A DNA stretch of 6,357 nt from positions 1-6,357 of the forward strand of contig CABMIA010000065.1 of the NCBI GenBank assembly GCA_902386085.1, read 5' to 3'. Numbering within the stretch: the first letter of the stretch is position 1; every line of letters starts with the position of its first letter. This DNA comes from an uncultured archaeon (GTDB lineage: Archaea; Halobacteriota; Methanosarcinia; Methanosarcinales; Methanoperedenaceae). Below, piece by piece: positions 1-5,785 of this stretch. The notes under the pieces were generated by a model. The model had not been told where the DNA came from. It made no database searches and saw only the letters and a program-made list of their open reading frames with translations. The translations under genes were made by a program, and so were the position numbers.

Positions 1-1
1 A

Positions 2-700
2 GGGCTTGAATGCACCGTCTTTATTCCCGATATCGTGGGTAAGGAAAAAACAACACAGATAAAGGCATACGGCGCAGAAACGATACATGTTGAAGGCGAT
101 TATTCCGCCGCAATGAAGAGGGCAGAAGAATATGTGATCTCAAACAGCGACTCATTCTTGACAGGTGATTATCCCTGGCGCAGCGAAGGAACAAAGACGA
201 TCGGTTTTGAGATAGCAGACCAGCTTTACTGGCATGTGCCTGATTACGTGGTAGTGCCAGTCGGTAACGGCACCCTGATATGGAGCATTTATGAAGCATT
301 CCAGGAGCTTTCGCTTGTCGGGATAACGGATAAGATACCCCGTATTATTGCAGTGCAGGTCGAGAACTGCGCGCCCGTGGTGCATGCCTGGGAGAATGAA
401 CTGGGGGAAGTAATCCCGGTGCAGGATCCAAAAACAATAGCAACAGCCATCGCATGCGGCGATCCTATTGACGGTATCGCGGCGCTCCGGGCAATCCGCG
501 AATCCGGCGGCGAGGCGCTGCGGGTCAGCGATGATGAGGCACTTTCGGCGCGCGATATTCTCGCAAGGAACGGGATTTTTGTCGAACCCAGTGGCGCAGT
601 GGCTTATGCAGGCGTGATGAAGAAGAGGCTGGAAGGGACTGTTGTGGTGCTTGCTACCGGGCACGGGTTGAAGGATATGTACGGGCTGGGTTGGGTATAA
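2..700 (+). CDS. thrC: Threonine synthase, 3' part (5' end outside window)
   Basis: PLP-dependent (fold type II) enzyme that converts O-phosphohomoserine to threonine and phosphate in the cytoplasm, the last step of threonine synthesis. The reading frame is open from base 2 to a TAA at 698-700, giving 232 visible residues. The N-terminal part with the PLP-binding lysine lies outside. Visible family features are the stretch EGTKTIGFEIADQL, the glycine-rich phosphate-binding loop PVGNGT (about 257-274), VEPSGAVAYAG and the C-terminal ATGHGLKD, which matches the threonine synthase C-terminus. A GTG at 35 lies inside the conserved domain and is not the real start. The main alternative is the paralogue cysteate synthase of coenzyme M synthesis, but the VGNGT loop and the ATGHGLKD ending fit threonine synthase better. 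It is followed by a structured intergenic region and is probably not co-transcribed with the ATPase. Confidence 0.85.
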   Translation, partial: GLECTVFIPDIVGKEKTTQIKAYGAETIHVEGDYSAAMKRAEEYVISNSDSFLTGDYPWRSEGTKTIGFEIADQLYWHVPDYVVVPVGNGTLIWSIYEAFQELSLVGITDKIPRIIAVQVENCAPVVHAWENELGEVIPVQDPKTIATAIACGDPIDGIAALRAIRESGGEALRVSDDEALSARDILARNGIFVEPSGAVAYAGVMKKRLEGTVVVLATGHGLKDMYGLGWV

Positions 701-711
701 GAGGATACCTC
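701..711 (+). other. Small hairpin immediately after thrC stop
   Basis: GAGG-ATA-CCTC forms a 4-bp stem with a 3-nt loop, starting at the first base after the thrC TAA. It has no T-run and is weak alone. It may be part of the 3' end structure of the thrC mRNA together with the larger structure at 719-780. Confidence 0.3.
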
Positions 712-718
712 ATAGGGA

Positions 719-780
719 GCGCCTTTAGGAGGTGAACGAGAGCTTGAGATGCTCTCGGGCGTGGGGAACTTGAAAGGCGC
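719..780 (+). other. Nested inverted repeat (two-helix RNA candidate) downstream of thrC
   Basis: An outer perfect 8-bp inverted repeat (GCGCCTTT at 719-726, AAAGGCGC at 773-780) encloses an inner perfect 7-bp hairpin (CGAGAGC at 737-743, loop TTGAGAT, GCTCTCG at 751-757). The single-stranded parts between the helices are 10 nt (727-736, with a perfect AGGAGGTGA) and 15 nt (758-772). Two nested perfect helices in about 62 nt suggest a folded RNA, such as an mRNA 3' structure, a small RNA or a mobile-element remnant. No riboswitch class was recognised, and no T-tract follows that would make it a classical terminator. Confidence 0.45.
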
Positions 781-838
781 ATGGCTGAGAATATTGAGAA
801 GCTGCTGGAAGGGAGTTCCTAAGGTAAGTTTCAGATAA

Positions 839-848
839 TTATAAATAA
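839..848 (+). promoter_or_regulatory. Archaeal TATA-box-like promoter for the ATPase gene
   Basis: TTATAAATAA lies in an AT-rich stretch after a more GC-rich region. Its centre is about 23 nt before the ATG at 866 and 29 nt before the ATG at 872. Archaeal TATA boxes sit about 25-27 nt upstream of the transcription start, so the mRNA would begin at or next to the start codon (leaderless). No good Shine-Dalgarno sequence precedes either ATG, which agrees with this. The assignment rests on motif and spacing only. Confidence 0.5.
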
Positions 849-865
849 TTCGGATATAGACTATA

Positions 866-2308
866 ATGATTATGCTCCGAAAATTTATCGACCGCGATGA
901 AGAGAGCGCTTATTTGAACAGGGAATATCTGTCCGAGAATTTCTCTTTTTCAGTGATCTATGGCAGGCGCCGTGTAGGCAAGACCGAATTGATCAGCAAT
1001 TTTCTGAAAGATAAACCCAACATCTATTTTCTGGCTGATAAACGGGGAACAAAACCGAATCTTTACAGGCTGAGAAAAAAAGCTGCTCAGTTCTTTAATG
1101 ATTTCGAGCCAGACCTTGAAACCTTTGATGAGGTTTTCTGATATATAAAAACAAAATGGAGCGAAAGACAAAAACTGGTAATAGTTATTGATGAGTTCTC
1201 ATATCTTGCTCAAGTGGACGATTCCATCCCTTCGGTATTCCAGTTGATAGTTGATGAAATACTCAAAACAGGTTCATTTCACCTGATTCTCTGCGGTTCA
1301 TCCGTGTCGATGATGGAGAAAAGCACGCTGTCCCATTCAAGCCCGCTTTACGGAAGGAGGACAGGTCAGATGCAGGTAAAACCCATGCTGTTCAGGCACA
1401 TGAGGGAATTTTTCTCTGAACAGCCACTTCCTGAAATAGTGAATATATACGGCGCAGCCGGTGGCGTTCCCTTTTACTTATTATTCTTTGACCCGGACAA
1501 ATCATATTTTGAAAATTTACAGAATATATTTTTCGCAAAAGAAACAGTGCTGTACTCGGAAGGTGATTTTCTGCTGCGGGAAGAACTGAAAGAACCCGCG
1601 ACCTTTATGAATATCCTTTTTGCCATATCAAAAGGCGCAGCCAGACCCGGGGAAATTGCCTCCAAATCGTATCTGGAAGCCAAAGACCTGCCGTATTATC
1701 TGGATACAATAATAAAGCTCGGATTTGTGAGAAAAGAACATCCGGTGCTTGAGAAACCCACAACGAAAAAGACTATCTACAGGATCGAAGATAGTTTTTT
1801 GAGATTCTGGTTCCGATATGTCTTATCGCACAGGGATGAAATTGAACAGGGAGATAAAAAACCGGCAATCGATGACGTGAAAAATAGCTATGATGCCTTT
1901 CTTGGAGAGACGTTCGAGCAAATCGGTAAAGAGATGTTGATTTATCTCAACTCGCAAGAGAAATTGCCGTTCCGGTTCCGGAAACTCGGCAGGCAGTGGG
2001 GCAAAATCCCGATGGCTCCTAAGGGACAGAATGAGTACGAGATCGATCTTGTTGCAGTAAATGATGATACAAAAGAGATTCTTTTCTGTGAATGCAAGTG
2101 GGAGAATAGCAAAGCCGATACCGATGTTTATTTCAAACTTGTTGAAAAAGCAGGGTATGTTAAGTGGGATCACGACAGGAAGGAGTATTTTGGGCTGATA
2201 AGCAGGTCGGGATTTACGGACAGGATGAAAAAAGAGGCGCAAACGAAGGGAGTGCTGTTATTGACCCTGGAGGATTATATGCCGGATGGATTAGTATTCA
2301 CGGACTGA
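866..2308 (+). pseudogene. Archaeal AAA ATPase with DUF234-like nuclease domain, interrupted by in-frame TGA
   Basis: One reading frame of 481 codons carries a single internal stop, TGA at 1139-1141 (codon 92). Family features continue in the same frame on both sides. Before it are the N-terminal FIDRDEE and Walker A GRRRVGKT (residues 33-40). After it are Walker B LVIVIDE (104-110), the sensor-like LILCGSS, SPLYGRRTGQ, GGVPFYL, a winged-helix region and FLRFWFRY. At the C-terminus, EIDLVAVNDD...FCECKW looks like the PD-(D/E)xK core of the DUF234 domain. Such proteins are common in archaea and often linked to mobile or defence-type DNA, but their function is poorly known. The 91-residue product before the stop keeps only Walker A. 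A restart at GTG 1214 would lack both Walker motifs, so neither part should be an active ATPase. A recent nonsense mutation is most likely, since the rest is intact and the promoter looks sound. Sequencing error or read-through are alternatives. The start may be ATG 866 or ATG 872. Confidence 0.8.
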
Positions 2309-2326
2309 CTTTGAGGCATGTTGAGT

Positions 2327-3055
2327 TCAATACACATACAGGTTCCCATACGGCCTGTGCGAAAGCGGAACCAGCTTTGTGAATTTCCCGCTCATCACTT
2401 CATTAAGATCAAACCCGAAATGCTCGCAGTACTCCTTGAGATAAGACCCGATGAGCTTCATATCCTCTTCGTTTAACTCAAGGCAGTTCACTTCTTTCCC
2501 AAGGTGATAGGGGTCAACCTTTCCCCTGATATACATTACACCGCCGTGCATGCCTGTTCCCACATAATCGCCAACGATCGGGCTTTTCCCGTTCATGCCA
2601 AGAAGGATAATTAACCCGCCGGCCATATATTCTCCAAAGAAATCGCCGGCAGTACCGCCTGCTATTATGACGGGAACCTGTTTTTTGTACTCCTTCATGT
2701 GTATCCCGACGCGGTAGCCTGCATCACCCTTGATGTAAAGCTTCCCTCCGCGCATGCCGTAGCCTATGATATCGCCCACATTGCCGTGGACGATTATCTC
2801 GCCTGCGTTCATGGTGTTCGCAATGCCGTCCTGGGCATTAGCGTTGACTATGATCTTCGGCCCGTTCATGAAAGCCCCGAGATCGTTTCCCGGCGTTCCG
2901 TTAATTGTGATCTTAACTGGCTCGTTCAATCCTGTCCCGATATACCTCTGCCCGCCCACGTTGTCAAGCTCGAATTCCTTTTCGCCTGCTGCAACCGCAT
3001 CTCGGATGATTTTATTCATCGGCCTGTAATGCAGGCCTTTTGCGTCTATTTTCAT
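2327..3055 (-). CDS. Glutamate synthase, GXGXG-domain subunit (domain 3), archaeal split type
   Basis: A 242-residue protein corresponding to the C-terminal GXGXG domain of the large glutamate synthase subunit, a right-handed beta helix that is structural rather than catalytic. Repeating glycine-rich turns are visible: GTPGNDLGAFMNGP, NAQDGIANTMNAGE, NVGDIIGYGMRGGK, GTAGDFFGEYMAGG and YVGTGMHGG. The length is that expected for a stand-alone domain. FwdC/FmdC of formylmethanofuran dehydrogenase shares the fold, but the synthase genes just upstream make the glutamate synthase role far more likely. The start ATG at 3055 has a GAGGTG ribosome binding site at 3063-3068, 7 nt away. It is separated from the FMN subunit gene by 145 nt of repeats, while the two upstream genes are tightly packed. 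It ends with TGA 18 nt from the stop of the convergent ATPase. Confidence 0.88.
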   Translation of the reverse strand: MKIDAKGLHYRPMNKIIRDAVAAGEKEFELDNVGGQRYIGTGLNEPVKITINGTPGNDLGAFMNGPKIIVNANAQDGIANTMNAGEIIVHGNVGDIIGYGMRGGKLYIKGDAGYRVGIHMKEYKKQVPVIIAGGTAGDFFGEYMAGGLIILLGMNGKSPIVGDYVGTGMHGGVMYIRGKVDPYHLGKEVNCLELNEEDMKLIGSYLKEYCEHFGFDLNEVMSGKFTKLVPLSHRPYGNLYVY

Positions 3056-3073
3056 AAAGCGACACCTCGCTTT
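3056..3073 (-). promoter_or_regulatory. Hairpin containing the ribosome binding site of the GXGXG subunit gene
   Basis: On the minus strand AAAGCGA-GGTG-TCGCTTT is a perfect 7-bp inverted repeat with a 4-nt loop, lying directly against the ATG at 3055. The GAGGTG Shine-Dalgarno sequence spans the end of the 5' arm and the loop. Folding of the mRNA would therefore partly hide the ribosome binding site and crowd the start codon, so translation of this subunit could be tuned. The pairing is seen; the regulation is inferred. Confidence 0.5.
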
Positions 3074-3078
3074 CTGCC

Positions 3079-3173
3079 CTTTGCGTTTGCATCATCCGTG
3101 AAAATCCGTCCAATCCGTGTCATCCGTGTTCTGCATCGCTGTTCTATGCTTTGCGCTCTTGGCGTTCTTTGCG
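3079..3173 (-). repeat. Intergenic short-period repeat cluster (ACGGAT and CGCAAAG units)
   Basis: The 145-nt gap between the second and third glutamate synthase genes (3056-3200) has no gene and is dominated by two families of short units. Read on the minus strand, CGCAAAG-type units lie at 3167-3173, 3158-3164 (variant CGCCAAG) and 3149-3155, exactly 9 nt apart, and once more at 3079-3085. ACGGAT units lie at 3122-3127, 3113-3118, 3104-3109 and 3094-3099, spaced 9, 9 and 10 nt. Similar ACGGAT/CGCAAAG strings are known from intergenic regions of Methanosarcina and many environmental bacteria, with no settled function. The unit pattern is seen directly; kinship with those families is from memory. 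Confidence 0.75.
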
Positions 3174-3200
3174 GTGTATCATAAAAATTAATCATAAGCT

Positions 3201-4709
3201 TCACTGTCCTATCCCCGCATGTTTGATGCCGAGTATGTCAAGCGTCTCCTGGGGCAGTCCCACGCCGCGCAGGCGCTCCCTGCTTCCCCGCAGCGATTCG
3301 ACTGCAATTATGCCAAGTGAACCCAGCACTTCCTGTATCTCATGACCCCATGCTGTAAGAAGGTTGCACAGCCTGTCGGCGGCGAGTTCAGGATTCAGGC
3401 GGCGCACGAGCTCAGGCTTCTGTGTCGCTATGCCCCATGCGCAGTTGCCTGTGTAGCACTTCTGGCATACACGGCAGCCCATGGCTATTAGCGAAGCAGT
3501 GCCTATAACGCAGGCGTCAGCGCCAAGGGCTATGGCTTTTACGACATCCGCGCTCTGCCTGATACTTCCGCCAACAAGGATGGATGCCCGGTTCCTGATC
3601 CCTTCCTGCCTCAGCCGATCATCAACAGCGGCAAGTGCAAGTTCGATCGGAATACCTACATGATCCCTGATAATCATTGGAGCAGCACCTGTGCCTCCGC
3701 GGAATCCATCTATCATTACTATATCCGCACCTGCGCGAACTATACCGCTTGCGATGGCTGCGACGTTGTGAACTGCGGCTATCTTGACAGACACGGGTTT
3801 CTTGTAATCCGTGGCCTCTTTTATCGCATATATAAGCTGCGAGAGGTCTTCAATGGAATAAATATCATGATGCGGAGCGGGTGATAATGCATCCGTGCCC
3901 ACAGGTATCATGCGCGTCTTTGAAATATCCTCACCTACCTTCTCTCCAGGGAGGTGCCCGCCTATACCCGGTTTTGCGCCCTGTCCGATCTTAATCTCCA
4001 CGATTGCGCTGTTGTTCAGGTATTTGCTCGTCACCCCGAACCTTCCAGATGCGACCTGCACGATAATCCTGTCAGTATAAGAGGCAAGATCCTCATGCAG
4101 CCCGCCTTCGCCTGTGTTCATCAGTGTTCCCATGCGCCTCGCAGCCATAGCAAGGGCTTTGTGCGCATTCAGGCTTATTGCGCCGTAGGACATTGCAGCG
4201 AACACTACCGGTATATCCAGCTTCACCTGGGGCGCAAGCTCGGTCTTCAGGCTGATGTTGTCATGCTCACCTTCAAACTCGATAGCTTCGGGTTTTGCGC
4301 CAAGGTATGTACGAAGCTCCATCGGTTCACGCAGCGGATCGATGGAAGGGTTTGTCACCTGGCAGGCATCTATCAGCATGTGGTCCCAGTATATGGGATA
4401 CGGCCTGGGATTGCCCATGCCAGTAAGAATGATCCCTCCGCTTTCGGCCTGCTTCAGGATATTTTTCCTGATCTCAGGCGACCAGTTATAACCGTACTTA
4501 TAATCAAGCGGGTTCTCCGTGATTGTGATTGCGCTCTCGGGGCAGAACGTGGCGCACCTGTGGCATGCAACGCACAGCCTGTGGTTAGGCGTAACCTTAT
4601 CCTTGAATTCGATGGCGCTGAAACTGCAATTGATCACACAGCGTTTGCACCGCCGGCACCTTTCATGGTCCACATTCACTACGAATTCCGCAGGAAGCTG
4701 TGATTCCAT
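3201..4709 (-). CDS. gltB: Glutamate synthase, FMN / Fe-S synthase subunit (domain 2) with N-terminal 2x[4Fe-4S] ferredoxin
   Basis: A 502-residue subunit in which ammonia from glutamine reacts with 2-oxoglutarate and the product is reduced to glutamate on FMN. Residues 15-60 are a ferredoxin domain with C18, C21, C24, C28 and C46, C49, C52, C56, each CX2CX2CX3C. The FMN-binding synthase barrel follows, with MSYGAIS (173-179), NTGEGG (198-203), the loop GQGAKPGIGGHLPG, PHHDIYS, DGFRGGTGAAP and GGSIRQSADVVKA. The cysteine cluster C412, C415, C418, C423 in GCRVCQKCYTGNCAWGIATQ is where the family holds its [3Fe-4S] centre. The start is taken as ATG 4709: it has GAGGTGG at 4714-4720, and its A overlaps the upstream TAA (TAATG). 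An in-frame ATG at 4766 would add 19 residues unlike the family. Methylamine-glutamate N-methyltransferase subunit C is a homologue and a less likely alternative. It ends in TGA. Confidence 0.92.
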   Translation of the reverse strand: MESQLPAEFVVNVDHERCRRCKRCVINCSFSAIEFKDKVTPNHRLCVACHRCATFCPESAITITENPLDYKYGYNWSPEIRKNILKQAESGGIILTGMGNPRPYPIYWDHMLIDACQVTNPSIDPLREPMELRTYLGAKPEAIEFEGEHDNISLKTELAPQVKLDIPVVFAAMSYGAISLNAHKALAMAARRMGTLMNTGEGGLHEDLASYTDRIIVQVASGRFGVTSKYLNNSAIVEIKIGQGAKPGIGGHLPGEKVGEDISKTRMIPVGTDALSPAPHHDIYSIEDLSQLIYAIKEATDYKKPVSVKIAAVHNVAAIASGIVRAGADIVMIDGFRGGTGAAPMIIRDHVGIPIELALAAVDDRLRQEGIRNRASILVGGSIRQSADVVKAIALGADACVIGTASLIAMGCRVCQKCYTGNCAWGIATQKPELVRRLNPELAADRLCNLLTAWGHEIQEVLGSLGIIAVESLRGSRERLRGVGLPQETLDILGIKHAGIGQ

Positions 4710-5785
4710 TATTCCACCTCTTCTTTCAGTGTACCTACAACCGCTGTCCCTGCTTTCGGGCTCCAAACCACGTCAAGGTCAGGCTCTATCTCGCGGATTG
4801 CCGATTCTTCGGATGCCATGTACAGCATGTCATCCTTGCGCGCCGCGGTCATTGGCCGCAGCTTGATCCTGTCGTTCAGACCTATCATTCCCCTGTTGTG
4901 CCCTATGATAATGCTGAACGGGCCATTCAGCAGCGTACTCCCGTACACCTGCCTTACCAGGGTGGCGAGCTTCTTTTTCTCAGGTTCCATCCTGTCAATA
5001 TCCTTCCAGAAAGGCGAAGCAAGTGCAGTTACTGCAAGGGAAGGCGGAAGCTTGTGCCTCCTGACGAGAAGATCGAACATATATGCAATGACTTCGGTAT
5101 CGGTACGGAGTTCGAGCTTGTACCCGAACATCTCAAGGTAGCGCTTGTTTATCCCGTAGGACGATATTTCGCCGTTGTGCACAACAGACCAGTCAAGAAG
5201 CGTAAAAGGGTGGGCGCCGCCCCACCAGCCAGGAGTGTTAGTGGGGAACCTGCCGTGTGCTGTCCAGATATATGCGCTGTAATCCTCGAGTTTATAGAAT
5301 CTGCCGATATCCTCGGGGTACCCGACGCCTTTGAACGCACCCATGTTCTTCCCGCTTGAAGCTACGAATGCTCCTTCGATGTCTGAATTGATCTTCATCA
5401 CGGTCTTCATGACATAATCCCGCTCCGAGAGAAACTCAAGTTTGCTTTCAGGAACCTCAAGGAAGTATCTCCAGAGTATGGGCTCGTTCGATACCCCGTT
5501 CTCCCTTTGCGTGGGTATGGCTTCATCCTTGTCCACGTTGAAGACATTCTTGAAGAACTCTTCTGTGGCTTCTTTTGCCTCGATATTATCGTACATCATG
5601 TGAAAAGCGTACATGTCTTTCCGGTTCGGATAAATACCATAGGCTGCAAAACCTCCGCCAAGCCCGTTTGAACGGTCATGCATGCAGGCAATGGATTTGA
5701 TTATGATCCTGCCGTCAATGCGTCTGCCATCTTCACTCATCATTCCTGAAATTGCACATCCGGATGGTATTCCATCACACTTCAT
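4709..5785 (-). CDS. Glutamate synthase, class II glutamine amidotransferase subunit (domain 1)
   Basis: A 358-residue Ntn-type glutaminase that releases ammonia from glutamine for the synthase subunit encoded next. The probable catalytic nucleophile is C10 in IPSGCAISG, exposed after removal of a 9-residue leader, as is usual in glutamate synthases; C3 is a less likely candidate. Further family motifs are NGLGGGFAAYGIYP (40-53), TAHGRFPTNTPGWWGGAHPF (175-194), HNGEISSYGINKR (203-215), RTDTEV (227-232) and MASEESAI (323-330). The start at ATG 5785 has AAGGAGA at 5791-5797, 5 nt away, and overlaps the 3' end of the Hdr-like gene by 11 nt. Its TAA (4711-4709) overlaps the next ATG, so these genes are translationally coupled. 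MgsA of the N-methylglutamate pathway is a homologous alternative, but the order glutaminase, FMN subunit, GXGXG follows that of canonical GltB. Confidence 0.92.
   Translation of the reverse strand: MKCDGIPSGCAISGMMSEDGRRIDGRIIIKSIACMHDRSNGLGGGFAAYGIYPNRKDMYAFHMMYDNIEAKEATEEFFKNVFNVDKDEAIPTQRENGVSNEPILWRYFLEVPESKLEFLSERDYVMKTVMKINSDIEGAFVASSGKNMGAFKGVGYPEDIGRFYKLEDYSAYIWTAHGRFPTNTPGWWGGAHPFTLLDWSVVHNGEISSYGINKRYLEMFGYKLELRTDTEVIAYMFDLLVRRHKLPPSLAVTALASPFWKDIDRMEPEKKKLATLVRQVYGSTLLNGPFSIIIGHNRGMIGLNDRIKLRPMTAARKDDMLYMASEESAIREIEPDLDVVWSPKAGTAVVGTLKEEVE

Noticed and set aside
152..664. Minus-strand open frame of 170 codons opposite thrC
   Set aside because: Fully inside the conserved threonine synthase frame and without family features; a shadow.
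719..783. H/ACA guide RNA
   Set aside because: The two-helix shape with an internal pocket fits loosely, but no ACA follows the outer stem and no clear kink-turn is present.
749..838. 30-codon frame after the AGGAGGTGA (ATG 749), and a 13-codon frame at 781-822
   Set aside because: The Shine-Dalgarno-like AGGAGGTGA is tempting, but the spacing to ATG 749 is long (13 nt), the peptides resemble nothing, and the segment is better explained by paired helices.
1139..1141. Selenocysteine or TGA reassigned to tryptophan
   Set aside because: Three other genes here end in TGA at family-typical positions, Trp is encoded by TGG, and the ATPase family has no selenoprotein tradition at this site.
3079..3173. 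CRISPR array
   Set aside because: Units are 6-7 nt at 9-10-nt period, with no long repeats or unique 30-40-nt spacers.
3954..4703. Long plus-strand open frame of 249 codons opposite the FMN subunit gene
   Set aside because: It lies antisense to a strongly conserved gene, and its translation shows no domain or motif. It is a shadow of the codon pattern on the other strand.
4700..5359. Plus-strand open frame of 219 codons opposite the glutaminase subunit
   Set aside because: Antisense to well-supported glutaminase motifs, with no recognisable protein features of its own.
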